From Saccharopolyspora endophytica (GTDB lineage: Bacteria > Actinomycetota > Actinomycetes > Mycobacteriales > Pseudonocardiaceae): a stretch of 64,000 bases of DNA. The stretch is from positions 62,001 to 126,000 of the forward strand of contig NZ_JAGPXE010000016.1 of NCBI RefSeq assembly GCF_018070075.1. The letters are read 5' to 3'. The position numbers were made by a program, and so were the translations under genes. The notes below the pieces were generated by a model. That model saw only the letters and a program-made list of their open reading frames with translations, ran no database searches and was not told the DNA's origin. Shown here piece after piece: positions 7,786 to 17,024 of this stretch (positions are counted from its first letter, which is position 1; each line of letters begins with the position of its first letter).

Positions 7786-10335
7786 TCAGGCGGACAGCAG
7801 CTGGGCGCAGCGGATCAGGCCCAGGTGGGAGTACGCCTGCGGGTGGTTGCCCAGGGAGCGCTCCGCGATCGGGTCGTACTCCTCGGACAGCAGGCCGGTC
7901 GGCCCCGCGGTGTCCACGATCTGCTGGAAGAGCTCCTCCGCCTCGGTGCGGCGACCCGTGAGCAGGTAGGACTCGATCAGCCACGCCGCGCAGAGGTGGA
8001 AACCGCCCTCGTCACCCGGCAGACCGTCGTCCCGCCGGTAGCGGTAGACGGTGGAGCCGCTGCGCAGCTCCGCCTCGATCGCGGTGACGGTGGCGCGGAA
8101 CCGCTCGTCGGACGGGTCGATCAGCCCCGACAGCCCGACGTAGAGCGACGCCGCGTCGAGGTCGGAACCCTCGTAGGCGGTGGTGAACGCCTGCACGTCC
8201 GGGTGCCAGCCGTTCTTCACCACGTCCTCGGAGATCTGGTCGCGCAGCGGGACCCAGCCGTCCTCGACCTTGCGGCCGTAGGTCTCGGCGATCTTGATCG
8301 CGCGGTCCAGGGTCACCCAGCACATCACCTTGGAGTAGACGTGGTGCCGGGGCGCGTCGCGCTCCTCCCAGATGCCGTGGTCGGGCTCGAACCAGCGCTT
8401 GCCGACCGCGTCGGCCATCGCCGTGACCAGTTCCCAGTCGTTGTCCCGGACCGTGCCGGTGGCCTGCGCCAGGTGCGCGATGAGCTCCACGACCGGACCG
8501 AACACGTCCAGCTGGACCTGCTGGTCGGCGAGGTTGCCGACGCGCACCGGACGCGAACCGGCGTAGCCGGGCAGGCTGTCGATGACGGCCTCCGGGCCGA
8601 GGCCGGTGCCCTGCAGCGAGTACAGCGGGTGCAGCCGCTCCGGGCCGGGAACGGTCTCCAGCACCCGGTGCAGCCAATCCAGGAACGCCTTCGCCTCGGC
8701 GTTGGAACCCAGCGTGACCAGCGCCTGAGCGGTCATCGCGCCGTCCCGCAGCCAGCAGTAGCGGTAGTCCCAGTTGCGGACGCCGCCGATCTCCTCCGGC
8801 AGCGAGGTGGTCGCGGCCGCCATGATCGCGCCGGTGTCGGAGTGCACGAGGCCGCGCAGCGTCAGCGCCGAGCGGGCCACCAGGTCGCGCTCGACCTCCG
8901 GCAGCGACAGGGTCTTCATCCACTCCGACCAGTACGCCTCGGCCTCGGCTCGGCGGGCGGGCTCGTCGGTGGGCGTGAGGTCCTCGGTGCCGCCGCGCAT
9001 CTCCAGCACGACCGGCTCGCCCTCGGTGAGCTCGATGACGGCCTTCGCCGACTGGTGCACGCCGTCGGAGGCGATCTCCCACTGCACGCCCGGCGAGTAC
9101 ACCACCATCGGCTCGGAGGTGCCCTGCACGCGCAGGCCACCGGCCTCCGGGGTGATTCGCACCGGCACCTGACCGAACTCGGGACGTGGTGCGAACTCCA
9201 CCGACACCGTGGTGCTGCCGCTGATGACCCGCACCAGGTCGGTGCGGTGGCTGTCGGTGCCGTGCGCGAGGTAGTCGGTGACCAGCAGCCGCGACCAGCG
9301 GGTCTCGACCGTCATGGTGTTGGGCACGTAGCGCTGGCCGAGCGGCAGCGGGCTGCGCTGGCCGCCGTTGCCGCCGACGTGCGGGCGGATGCTGAAGTGA
9401 CCGGCGGCGGGCCCGCCGAGCAGATCGGCGAACACCGCTGCCGAGTCGGGGCCGGGGTGGCACATCCAGGTCATCCGGGCGTCCGGGGTGACCAGGGCGA
9501 TGTTGCGCTCGTTGGACAGCATGGTCAGCCGCTCGATGGGCGGCGCCTGCTCGCCGTAGAGCCAGGTGCGCCGCTCCTCCATGAGGAACGCCAGCACGGT
9601 GGCCACGTCGGTGGTGCTGCTGATCCGGTGCGCGGCCAGCGAGTCGCCCTCACCGACCTTGATGCCCAGGTCAGGGCCCTGGAGCCGGGCGAACGCCTTC
9701 TCGTCGGTGACGTCGTCGCCGAGGAAGATCGCGGCGGTGGCACCGACCTGGTGGCGCAGCGCGTCGAGGGCGTTGCCCTTGTCGGTCTGCACCACGGCCA
9801 GCTCGATGACGGCCTTGCCCTCGGTGACCTGCACGCCGTCCCACTGCGCGGGGCCGTTGCGGACGGCGTCGACGACGGCCTCCGACACGTCGTGCTCGGC
9901 GCGGCGGACGTGCACCGCGACGCTGGCGGGCTTGGCCTCCAGCGTCACGCCGGGCTGCCCGCGCACGATGTCCTGGACGGCCACCTGGAGTTCGGTGCGC
10001 AGCTGGGTGGCCTCGGGTTCGAGGCCGTGCACGAAGCCGACGTCGAACTCGGAGCCGTGGCTGCCGACGAGGTGGACCTCCGCGGGCAGCCGGGACAGGG
10101 TGGCCAGGTCGCGCAGCGCGCGACCGGAGATCACCGCCGTGGTGGTGGCGGGCAGCGCGGCGAGCGACCGCAGCGCGTGCACCGATTCGGGTAGCGGTTT
10201 GGCCTGAGTCGGATCGGCCACGATCGGTGCGAGCGTGCCGTCGTAGTCGCAGGCGACCAGAAGTCGAGGCGTCCGCGCGAGCTGCACGATCACGCGTCGC
10301 AGCTCCGCAGGCAGGGCTTCGGCGGTCAACGCCAT
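7786..10335 (-). CDS. Bifunctional trehalose-6-phosphate phosphatase / glycoside hydrolase family 15 protein
   Basis: Residues 1 to about 250 are an OtsB-type HAD phosphatase: nucleophile motif DYDGT at residues 30-34, ISGRALRDL, GSHGSEF, and the metal motif GDDVTDE near residue 204. This half would dephosphorylate trehalose-6-phosphate from OtsA. Residues about 260-849 are a GH15 (glucoamylase/trehalase) module with the conserved GGVRNWDYRYCWLRDG block and GWVPLRDQISEDV. The mycobacterial trehalase belongs to the same family, so the C-terminal half may hydrolyse trehalose or another alpha-glucoside. Two opposing activities in one chain is unusual and suggests turnover control. otsA lies 131 bases upstream on the same strand. 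The ATG sits one base after AAGGAG, so the TTG two codons later may be the real start. Confidence 0.88.
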   Translation of the reverse strand: MALTAEALPAELRRVIVQLARTPRLLVACDYDGTLAPIVADPTQAKPLPESVHALRSLAALPATTTAVISGRALRDLATLSRLPAEVHLVGSHGSEFDVGFVHGLEPEATQLRTELQVAVQDIVRGQPGVTLEAKPASVAVHVRRAEHDVSEAVVDAVRNGPAQWDGVQVTEGKAVIELAVVQTDKGNALDALRHQVGATAAIFLGDDVTDEKAFARLQGPDLGIKVGEGDSLAAHRISSTTDVATVLAFLMEERRTWLYGEQAPPIERLTMLSNERNIALVTPDARMTWMCHPGPDSAAVFADLLGGPAAGHFSIRPHVGGNGGQRSPLPLGQRYVPNTMTVETRWSRLLVTDYLAHGTDSHRTDLVRVISGSTTVSVEFAPRPEFGQVPVRITPEAGGLRVQGTSEPMVVYSPGVQWEIASDGVHQSAKAVIELTEGEPVVLEMRGGTEDLTPTDEPARRAEAEAYWSEWMKTLSLPEVERDLVARSALTLRGLVHSDTGAIMAAATTSLPEEIGGVRNWDYRYCWLRDGAMTAQALVTLGSNAEAKAFLDWLHRVLETVPGPERLHPLYSLQGTGLGPEAVIDSLPGYAGSRPVRVGNLADQQVQLDVFGPVVELIAHLAQATGTVRDNDWELVTAMADAVGKRWFEPDHGIWEERDAPRHHVYSKVMCWVTLDRAIKIAETYGRKVEDGWVPLRDQISEDVVKNGWHPDVQAFTTAYEGSDLDAASLYVGLSGLIDPSDERFRATVTAIEAELRSGSTVYRYRRDDGLPGDEGGFHLCAAWLIESYLLTGRRTEAEELFQQIVDTAGPTGLLSEEYDPIAERSLGNHPQAYSHLGLIRCAQLLSA

Positions 10336-10466
10336 ACTCCTTGGGGGCGGGTCAAGTCTGGATGGATCGATCCGGAACGCCTGCGGCGATGACCGTCTGC
10401 TGGCGACCGGTTCTGCTCAGTATCGCCGACGTCGTGCGATCCGTGTTCCGGACCGGTTACCGCCAG

Positions 10467-11918
10467 CTACTCCACGAGGGGTGCGCCCAACGCTTCGAGG
10501 AACGACCGCGCCCAGCGGTCGACGTCGTGCGTGAGCACTTGCCTACGCAGAGCGCGCATCCTACGGCGGCCCTCCGCCTCGTCGATCTCCAGGGCGGCGA
10601 GCAGCGCGTCCTTCACGCCGTCCAGGTTGTGGGGGTTCACCAGGAAAGCGCTGGTGAGTTCCGCGGCGGCTCCGGCGAACTCGCTGAGGACCAGTGCGCC
10701 ACCCAGGTCGTAGCGGCAGGCGACGTACTCCTTGCAGACGAGGTTCATCCCATCGCGCACCGGGGTGACGACCATGACGTCGGCGGCGGCGTAGAGCGCG
10801 ACGAGGTCCTTCTTGTTCACCGACGTGTGCAAATAATGCACGGCCGGGTGACCGACCCGCCCGAAGAGACCGTTGATCCGGCCGACCTGGCCTTCGATGT
10901 CCTCGCGCATCTGCTTGTAGTGCTCGACGCGCTCCCGGCTGGGCGTGGCGACCTGGATCATCGTCACGTCCTCGGCCTTGATGTGGCCCTCGGCGAGCAG
11001 CTCGTGCATCGCGTGCAGCCGCACGTCGATGCCCTTGGTGTAGTCGAGCCGGTCAACGCCGAGCATGATCTTGCGCGGATTGCCCAGGTCGGCGCGCAGC
11101 TTCTTGACCCGCTGCTGGACGTCCTTGCTGCGCGCCAGCTTGTCCAGCTCGGTGGAGGCGATGGAGATCGGGAACGCGCCGACCCGCACGGTCCGGTCAC
11201 CGACCTGCACGACACCCGGCCGGTTGCGCACGCCGACCTGGCCGCGGCTGGGCTCGAAGCCGGCGAGCCTGCGGGCCAGCCAGAGGAAGTTCTGCGCGCC
11301 GCCGGGCCGGTGGAACCCGACCAGGTCGGCGCCGAGCAGGCCGCGCACGATCTCGGTCCGCCACGGCAGCTGCATGAACAGCTCGACCGGCGGGAACGGG
11401 ATGTGCAGGAAGAAGCCGATCCGCAGGTCGGGCCGGAGCTCGCGCAGCATCGCCGGCACCAGCTGGAGCTGGTAGTCCTGCACCCACACGGTGGCGCCTT
11501 CGGCGCTGACCTCGGCGGCGGCTTCGGCGAAGCGGCGGTTCACCCGCTGGTAGGCGTGCCACCAGGAGCGGTCGAAGACCGGCGGCACGACCACGTCGTG
11601 GTACAGCGGCCACAGCGTGGCGTTGGAGAACCCCTCGTAGTACTCGGCGAACTCCTGGGCCGACAGCCGGACCGGGTACAGCTGCATCTCGTCGTCGTCG
11701 AAGGGCTCGACGTCGACGTCGGCGACACCCGGCCAGCCGACCCAGGCTCCGCGACGGGCGCGCAGGAACGGCTCCAGCGCGGTGACCAGCCCACCCGGGC
11801 TGTGCTTCCAGCGCTCGGTGCCGTCCTCCAGCTTCTCCAGGTCGACGGGAAGCCGGTTGGCGACCACGACGAAGTCCGCCCGGTTGGAACTCCTGTTGGG
11901 CCCGTCGCCCTCGCTCAC
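10467..11918 (-). CDS. otsA: Trehalose-6-phosphate synthase (GT20)
   Basis: OtsA joins a nucleotide-activated glucose to glucose-6-phosphate to give trehalose-6-phosphate in the cytoplasm. The 483 residues match the family length. Visible motifs include VVANRLPVD near the N-terminus, the GG loop HSPGGLVTAL, VWVQDYQLQLVP, the phosphate-binding VDRLDYTKGI and the donor-binding TPVRDGMNLV and VLSEFAGAA. The start is a GTG with GGAGGG seven bases upstream. With the downstream OtsB-GH15 gene it forms the OtsAB trehalose pathway, an osmo- and desiccation-protection system. Confidence 0.96.
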   Translation of the reverse strand: MSEGDGPNRSSNRADFVVVANRLPVDLEKLEDGTERWKHSPGGLVTALEPFLRARRGAWVGWPGVADVDVEPFDDDEMQLYPVRLSAQEFAEYYEGFSNATLWPLYHDVVVPPVFDRSWWHAYQRVNRRFAEAAAEVSAEGATVWVQDYQLQLVPAMLRELRPDLRIGFFLHIPFPPVELFMQLPWRTEIVRGLLGADLVGFHRPGGAQNFLWLARRLAGFEPSRGQVGVRNRPGVVQVGDRTVRVGAFPISIASTELDKLARSKDVQQRVKKLRADLGNPRKIMLGVDRLDYTKGIDVRLHAMHELLAEGHIKAEDVTMIQVATPSRERVEHYKQMREDIEGQVGRINGLFGRVGHPAVHYLHTSVNKKDLVALYAAADVMVVTPVRDGMNLVCKEYVACRYDLGGALVLSEFAGAAAELTSAFLVNPHNLDGVKDALLAALEIDEAEGRRRMRALRRQVLTHDVDRWARSFLEALGAPLVE

Positions 11919-11993
11919 CGGAAACCCTCCTGCCGTGTATCCACCTGTAGTTGTGAGGCTACTTAACCCGCACCGCCGCCGCGTGCTTCGTGT

Positions 11994-12022
11994 GGACCAA
12001 ACACACCCGCGTGTTTCGGTCC
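11994..12022 (-). terminator. Hairpin after the ThrE-type exporter gene
   Basis: GGACCAAACAC pairs with GTGTTT-C-GGTCC (one bulged base) around a 6-base loop, about 50 bases beyond the stop codon. It lies between the exporter end and the otsA start, both on the minus strand. Confidence 0.55.
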
Positions 12023-12071
12023 GGATGGGGTCTTAACTTCGTTCCCGTTGCGGAACGCGGCAAGTCGGCGT

Positions 12072-13634
12072 TCAGTCCAGGCGCCGTCTGCTGGGGCGCA
12101 GCGGTCCGGACAGCCTCGGTCCGGAGATCCGCCGCTCCAGCCGGCCCAGCCTGCTGCGCACCGGCTGCGCCAGGTACTCGCCGAGCACCACGCCCGCACC
12201 CAGTGCGAGCCCGGTGGCCACCGCCAGCATCAGCGTCGTCACACCGGCCGGGCTGCGGAGCACCGACAGCTCGAACAGGCCCCGGTAGGTCGCCAGGCCG
12301 GGCAGCAGCGGCGACACGGCGGAGACCGCGACGACCAGCACCGGGATCTCCAGCCGACGGGCGACGATGCCGCCCGCGAAACCGACGATGGTGGTGGCCA
12401 CGGCCCCGGCCAGCACCGGGTTGAGCGCCAGGGTGTCCTCCCTGATCAGAATCGCGTGCGCCCCGGCCGCCACACCACCGCCGATGCCCGCGATCAGCAG
12501 CGGGCTCGGCGGCGCGTAGCTGGCCAGCGCGAAGCACGCCGAGGTGGAGGCACCGGCGAGGATCTGCACGGACAGTTCCAGCGCCGGTGTGCCCACCTGC
12601 GCTCTGCCCAGCGATTGGGCGTCCAGCCCGGCCACGGTGTCGCCGCCTATGCGCAGCCCCACGTACAGCGCCAGGACGACGCCCGCGATCAGCCCGGCGG
12701 TCATCATCGCCAGTTCGGCCATCCGTCCTGCCGCCGTGACGTTGTAGCCGGTGATGGCGTCCTGCATGGAACCGACGACGGTCATGCCGGACAGCAGGAC
12801 GATGATGCTCGCGGCGATCGCCAGCGGCGGGTTGTGCAGCACCCCGACCGCGAAGGCGCCCAGCGCGAGGCTGGTGGCGACCACGCCGCCGACGGCTTGC
12901 TGGAAGAAGAACGGCAGGGCGCGCTTGTTGAGCAACCGCCCGATGCGGTCGACCAGCGCGGTGGTGCCCGCGGCGACCAGCGGCAGGAACGGGTCCTCGG
13001 CGACGCCGAGCAGCACGGCCAGCGACGCGGCCATGCCCGCCCAGGCCAGGGTCGCGACCCAGCGCGGGAACGGGTGCGGCGCGGTGGTGATCCGGTCCAG
13101 CTCGGCGTAGGCGTCGCTGGCGCTGATCTCGCCCGCGGTGATCCGCCGCAGCAGCTTCTCGACGTCGGCGAGCCGCGTGTAGTCGATGGAGCGGTTGCGG
13201 ACGACGCGCAGCGAGGTGATCGGCGGCTGCTCGGTGCCCCGGTAGCAGGAGACGGTGATCGACGTGTAGATCACGTCGACCTCGCAGTGCGGCAGACCGT
13301 AGGCGCTGACGACGCCGATGATGGTCGCGGTGACGTCGGAGGCACCGGCACCGCTGGCCATCTGCACCTCACCGATGCGCAGGCCGAGGTCCAGGACCAG
13401 GTGAACGGTTGATTCGTCGGGCAGCGAGGGCCCGAAGACGACGTTGCGAGAGCCCGGGACGATCGTCTGCTCGGGGTCGCGCCGCCGCAGCACACCACGC
13501 GCGCGCTGCGTGATTCCCACCGCGGTCTTTCCTTCCTGCCGCGCCCCGCGAGCGGAGCGCCGCCGTGGCTGATCTTCCCCTCGGGCATCGCCTGTCATGA
13601 GCGGACCGTTGCACTCGGCATCTGTGGCTTCCAT
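12072..13634 (-). CDS. Threonine/serine exporter family membrane protein (ThrE type)
   Basis: The N-terminal ~150 residues contain the ThrE N-domain (VHLVLDLGLRIGEVQMASGAGASD, with the GAGA turn). This is followed by about ten membrane spans from residue ~165 to ~490 in two five-helix blocks (PF06738 then PF12821 type). In Corynebacterium ThrE exports threonine and serine; here the substrate is inferred. The start is uncertain: ATGs at 13634 and 13598 and one at 13706 are all in frame and none has a strong Shine-Dalgarno. The C-terminus is Arg/Ser/Pro-rich. It is divergent from the tRNA-Thr gene, a neat but probably chance pairing. Confidence 0.85.
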   Translation of the reverse strand: MEATDAECNGPLMTGDARGEDQPRRRSARGARQEGKTAVGITQRARGVLRRRDPEQTIVPGSRNVVFGPSLPDESTVHLVLDLGLRIGEVQMASGAGASDVTATIIGVVSAYGLPHCEVDVIYTSITVSCYRGTEQPPITSLRVVRNRSIDYTRLADVEKLLRRITAGEISASDAYAELDRITTAPHPFPRWVATLAWAGMAASLAVLLGVAEDPFLPLVAAGTTALVDRIGRLLNKRALPFFFQQAVGGVVATSLALGAFAVGVLHNPPLAIAASIIVLLSGMTVVGSMQDAITGYNVTAAGRMAELAMMTAGLIAGVVLALYVGLRIGGDTVAGLDAQSLGRAQVGTPALELSVQILAGASTSACFALASYAPPSPLLIAGIGGGVAAGAHAILIREDTLALNPVLAGAVATTIVGFAGGIVARRLEIPVLVVAVSAVSPLLPGLATYRGLFELSVLRSPAGVTTLMLAVATGLALGAGVVLGEYLAQPVRSRLGRLERRISGPRLSGPLRPSRRRLD

Positions 13635-13720
13635 CACCTGGTCGTCGCGGCAAGCGCGGCCGCTTCCCAGCCCGGGTGCCGCGGCGCTTACGATGTTCGC
13701 GCACACATCGTTCGTGCGTC

Positions 13721-13793
13721 GCCGCTGTAGCTCAGCTGGTAGAGCGCCCGCCTTGTAAGCGGATGGTCAGGGGTTCGAGTCCCCTCAGCGGCT
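13721..13793 (+). tRNA. tRNA-Thr (anticodon TGT)
   Basis: The cloverleaf is complete: acceptor GCCGCTG/CAGCGGC, D stem GCTC/GAGC, anticodon loop CTTGTAA giving TGT, T stem AGGGG/CCCCT with loop TTCGAGT, and discriminator T. The anticodon stem has one terminal C-A mismatch. CC is encoded after the discriminator, but not the final A of CCA. Confidence 0.95.
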
Positions 13794-14035
13794 CCGAGCG
13801 TACCTGACCAGGCCTTTTAACTGACCGGGTACGGCTGTGTCCGTTCCGCCACAGCCATCGGGGTGAAATTTGGTCCCGAGACCAGCGAAAATGTAACGCA
13901 CTGCCCTCAACCTGCGATTACGACCCACCTTTTCGGCGGGTCGAAGATCACTTCATCAGGGGCGCTGGACATCGGACGACCTAGACCTATACCGTTCCTG
14001 CGGATGTCGATCGTGAATTCTGGTGGGGTTTGCTG

Positions 14036-14491
14036 GTGCGCATTGTCGTTGACGATCTGACAGGTCCGGAGATCGAGGCTTTCCTGCACGGCCATCTCAG
14101 CGAGATGCGGGCGATCTCCCCTCCCGGGAGCACGCACGCGCTGGAGCTCAGCTCCCTGCGCCGACCTGGGGTGACGTTCTGGTCGGCGCGCGAGGGGGAC
14201 ACCGTGCTGGGCTGCGCGGCGATCAAAGAAATCGATCTTGAACACGCCGAGGTCAAATCAATGCGAACCGACCCCGGGCACAAGAATCGCGGAATCGCGT
14301 CACAACTGCTGAAGCACATCATCGGCGAATCGAAACTCATGGGCTACACCCGGCTGAGCCTCGAAACGGGTTCCGCGGAATTCTTCGAGCCGGCGCGCAA
14401 GCTCTACCTCAAACACGGCTTCGCCTACTGCGAACCGTTCGCCGAATACCGCAAGGACCCCAACAGCGTCTTCATGACCAAGGTCCTCTGA
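14036..14491 (+). CDS. GNAT-family N-acetyltransferase
   Basis: About 151 residues with the GNAT fold. The acetyl-CoA pyrophosphate loop is TDPGHKNRGIASQLL, preceded by beta-4 VLGCAAIKEI and followed by LSLETGSAEFFEPARKLYLKHGF. It resembles the YsnE-type subgroup. The GTG at 14036 is preferred because GGTGGGG lies seven bases upstream; a TTG two codons earlier lacks room for a ribosome site. Substrate unknown. It is a single gene 240 bases after the tRNA; nothing clear was seen in that gap. Confidence 0.82.
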   Translation: MRIVVDDLTGPEIEAFLHGHLSEMRAISPPGSTHALELSSLRRPGVTFWSAREGDTVLGCAAIKEIDLEHAEVKSMRTDPGHKNRGIASQLLKHIIGESKLMGYTRLSLETGSAEFFEPARKLYLKHGFAYCEPFAEYRKDPNSVFMTKVL

Positions 14492-14662
14492 CCCTCCGGC
14501 GGGCAGCACCCCCGGGCACGATCGTCACCAGTGGACGGTTCCGGTCCGAACCGACCGGACGAAGCGGACACGACACGGGTCGGCTCGGACCGAACCCGCC
14601 CGGCTCCGCGGGTCCGCCTCGGCGATGCGGCGCATCATGGGGGCGTGGGCGCTGAGGTGACG

Positions 14663-15121
14663 ATGACCGATCGGCTGTTCCGCGCGGCCGTGTGGCTCAA
14701 GGGACTGGACGCCGTGGCCCAGCTGGCCGGCGGCCTGCTGCTGATCTTCTTCCCACCGCACGCGCTGACCCGGATCGCGCACGGCGTGGTGACCCGCGAC
14801 CTCCTCGGCCCGCCGACCGGTCCGCTCGCCGGGCACTTCGAGGAGGCCGTGCGCCACTTCTCCGGTGGCGCCCGCGCTTTCGTGATCGGCTACCTGCTGG
14901 TGCACGGCCTGATCAAGCTCGTCCTGGTCATCGCGCTGCTCCGCAAGGCCGTCCGCTGGTACCCGGCCGCGATCACCGCGCTCGGGCTGTTCGTGCTCTT
15001 CGAGCTGGTGCGCGGCGTGCAGACGCACTCGTGGGTGCTGCCGGTGCTGACCGTGCTGGACGTCGTCATCATCGTGCTGGTGATCAAGGAGTACCGGGAG
15101 TTGCGCCGAAACCCCGCCTGA
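14663..15121 (+). CDS. DUF2127 small membrane protein
   Basis: A 152-residue protein with about four membrane spans (near residues 12-30, 70-90, 98-118 and 120-140). It carries the DUF2127-like segments FRAAVWLKGLDAVAQLAGG near the start and GYLLVHGLIKLVLVIALLRK in the middle. The ATG at 14663 has GAGG five bases upstream; an in-frame GTG at 14645 is the alternative. The function of the family is unknown. It stands alone between the GNAT and protease genes. Confidence 0.72.
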   Translation: MTDRLFRAAVWLKGLDAVAQLAGGLLLIFFPPHALTRIAHGVVTRDLLGPPTGPLAGHFEEAVRHFSGGARAFVIGYLLVHGLIKLVLVIALLRKAVRWYPAAITALGLFVLFELVRGVQTHSWVLPVLTVLDVVIIVLVIKEYRELRRNPA

Positions 15122-15304
15122 CGGAACGATCTCCGCGATACCCGGACACCGGCCGAGTCCGAATTCCGTTGGGAAATACGTGGAATTGCAGTGCGGTGAT
15201 TTCCCATTAATTGGCGAGTTGTGCTCAAGCAATGGACAGCATCACTCTGTCGAGTGAAGGTCGATTTCGGTCCTCGCCCCATCCGCGAACCGAAGGAGAC
15301 CAAC

Positions 15305-16042
15305 GTGTCGCTCGTCCGCAATCTCGCCGGACTCGCCGGTGCCGTGATCGCCGGCGGCCTGCTGGCGGTACCCGCCCAGGCAGCAGATACCGCTCCGCAG
15401 GACGTCCAGCCTTACATCATCGATGGCCGCGAGGTGGACAGCGCGCCTTGGGCGGCCCGCCTGTTCGTCAACGACCAGGAGACCTGCACCGCGTCCATCA
15501 TCGCCCCCGAGTGGGTCCTCACCGCTCAGCACTGCGTCGCCGACGCGGCCGACGGCAACGGCCTGAGCTTCAACATCGGTGACGTCGACCAGACCAAGGG
15601 CGAGCACGCCAGCGCCATCCCCGGCGAGGTGCACATCCACGACACCGCCGACGTCGCGCTGGTCAAGATCGACCACGCGGTGCAGACCGAGTACGCCCCG
15701 CTGGGCGATGCCGGCACCGTCAACCCCGGCGACACGGTCCAGACCTACGGCTGGGGCGCGACCTGCACCGACAAGCCGGAGATCGAGTGCCAGGCGCCGA
15801 TCCTCAAGGTCGCCGACGTCAACGTGACCGGCGTCAACGGTGACTGCACCGACTACCGCGGCGGCCAGGCCATCTGCGCCTCGCGCGGTGACGGCATCCC
15901 GGCCGGTGGCGACTCCGGCGGCCCGATGTTCGCAGGTGACAAGCAGGTCGGCGTGGCCTCCACGAGCGACCGCGCGACCTCGACCGCGTACGTCAACATC
16001 ACCGAGTACCGCGACTGGATCTCGTCGCTGGCCGGAGTCTGA
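15305..16042 (+). CDS. Secreted trypsin-like serine protease (S1 family)
   Basis: The 245-residue precursor has a signal peptide (NLAGLAGAVIAGGLLAVPAQA, residues ~5-25) with a cleavage site after AQA. The mature chain begins shortly before IIDGREV, a trypsin-like activation-type N-terminus. The catalytic triad is complete: His in LTAQHC, Asp in DVALVKI and Ser in GDSGGP. Several cysteines could form disulfides. The GTG start follows AAGGAG by seven bases. It probably digests protein outside the cell; any pro-segment would be short. Confidence 0.92.
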   Translation: MSLVRNLAGLAGAVIAGGLLAVPAQAADTAPQDVQPYIIDGREVDSAPWAARLFVNDQETCTASIIAPEWVLTAQHCVADAADGNGLSFNIGDVDQTKGEHASAIPGEVHIHDTADVALVKIDHAVQTEYAPLGDAGTVNPGDTVQTYGWGATCTDKPEIECQAPILKVADVNVTGVNGDCTDYRGGQAICASRGDGIPAGGDSGGPMFAGDKQVGVASTSDRATSTAYVNITEYRDWISSLAGV

Positions 16043-16057
16043 TCGACCTCTTCCCAC

Positions 16058-16136
16058 GGGGACCCGGACGCAGGCACGGGTCCCCACACGCGGGCGCACT
16101 CGCCCGGGACGTGCCGGTCCCGGAGAGTGCGCCCGC
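16058..16136 (+). terminator. Double hairpin terminator after the protease gene
   Basis: Two adjacent GC-rich stem-loops, an 8-bp stem and an 11-bp stem with a nested 6-bp stem, begin 16 bases after the stop codon. Neither has a long T-tract, in keeping with actinobacterial terminators. Confidence 0.72.
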
Positions 16137-16372
16137 TGCCATTTCCACCGGATCCGGCGGTATTCGCAACACCGGAAGATTTCCTGCACGGCGATGATCA
16201 ATCACTCTTGAATTTACCGTTTCCGCAGGTCAGAGCACGCCGGAAATTGTCCTGCAAATCCCAGAAGATGGGGGCTAGCACCGGCCGAGACGGCGGATCA
16301 ACGTTTCTGTAGTGCTTCTCACGTGTAAAATTGCGAATCGCCTGGTAGATGCCGGAAGAAAGGCGCCAGAAC

Positions 16373-16401
16373 CTGACTCAACACGGATGTTCTGTTAAGT
16401 T
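16373..16401 (+). promoter_or_regulatory. Candidate promoter giving a leaderless ectA transcript
   Basis: CTGACT (16373-16378) and TAAGTT (16396-16401) are separated by 17 bases and resemble -35 and -10 boxes. The -10 ends only eight bases before the ATG of ectA, so transcription would begin at or next to the start codon. No Shine-Dalgarno is present before this ATG, which fits a leaderless message. Confidence 0.45.
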
Positions 16402-16409
16402 GGCAAAAC

Positions 16410-16955
16410 ATGACCGGCGATAAACCGAGCCATAAACACGAAGATCGAAATGGCGGAAGCGGTTCAGCCGGACGGTTGGAGATCGACACTCCGGTCGTCG
16501 CGGACGGCCCAGAGCTCTACCGGATCACACGCGATTCGGCAGTGCTCGATGTGAACTCGTCCTACGCATATTTGCTGTGGTGCCGGGACTTCTCGCAGAC
16601 CTCCGCGGTGGCGCGTGTCGACGGTGCGGTCGTGGGCTTCGTGACCGGATTCATCCGGCCCGACGCCCCGGACACCATCGTGGTGTGGCAGATCGCCGTC
16701 GATGCCTCCCAGCGCGGGGGTGGCGTGGCAGGCAAGCTGCTGAACCACCTGCTCGACCGCGTGCAGGGGCGCGGCGTGCGGTTCCTGGAGACCACGATCA
16801 CCCCGGACAACACCGCGTCGATCAAGCTATTCAGCGCACTGGCGCGCGACCGAGCCGCAGAGATCAACAGCAGCGAGTTGTTCACCGCTGACCTGTTCCC
16901 CGACTCGCATCTGGGGGAAGACCTGTACCGCATCGGGCCGCTCGACGCCGCCTGA
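16410..16955 (+). CDS. ectA: L-2,4-diaminobutyrate N-gamma-acetyltransferase
   Basis: EctA acetylates diaminobutyrate with acetyl-CoA, the second step of ectoine synthesis. The 181-residue protein has the GNAT core with family motifs SSYAYLLWCRDF, VGFVTGFIRP, VVWQIAVD and the CoA loop QRGGGVAGKLL, and ends with LYRIGP. The first ~25 residues are polar and rich in Lys, His, Gly and Ser, a variable extension. The ATG lacks a ribosome-binding site (see the promoter entry). It is first in ectABCD, and ectB follows after 69 bases. Confidence 0.97.
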   Translation: MTGDKPSHKHEDRNGGSGSAGRLEIDTPVVADGPELYRITRDSAVLDVNSSYAYLLWCRDFSQTSAVARVDGAVVGFVTGFIRPDAPDTIVVWQIAVDASQRGGGVAGKLLNHLLDRVQGRGVRFLETTITPDNTASIKLFSALARDRAAEINSSELFTADLFPDSHLGEDLYRIGPLDAA

Positions 16956-17024
16956 GGAACACCCAATCTTGTTCGTCCCGCCAAGCGCCGGGCGCCCGCG
17001 CGCCGTCGGCCGAACGGAGGATCC

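Larger units (their letters stand above)
16043..16409 (+). other. Protease-ectA intergenic region with tandem terminators
   Basis: The 367-base gap holds two strong hairpins just after the protease gene and an ectA promoter at its end. The first hairpin is GGGGACCC/GGGTCCCC (16058-16085). The second is GCGGGCGCACT/AGTGCGCCCGC enclosing an inner CGGGAC/GTCCCG stem (16090-16136). The middle, about 16140-16370, is noticeably more A/T-rich than the surroundings and carries no gene that I can support. Confidence 0.7.

Noticed and set aside
13863..14060. A 65-codon plus-strand gene after the tRNA
   Set aside because: It overlaps the start of the GNAT gene in another frame, has no ribosome site and shows no recognisable sequence.
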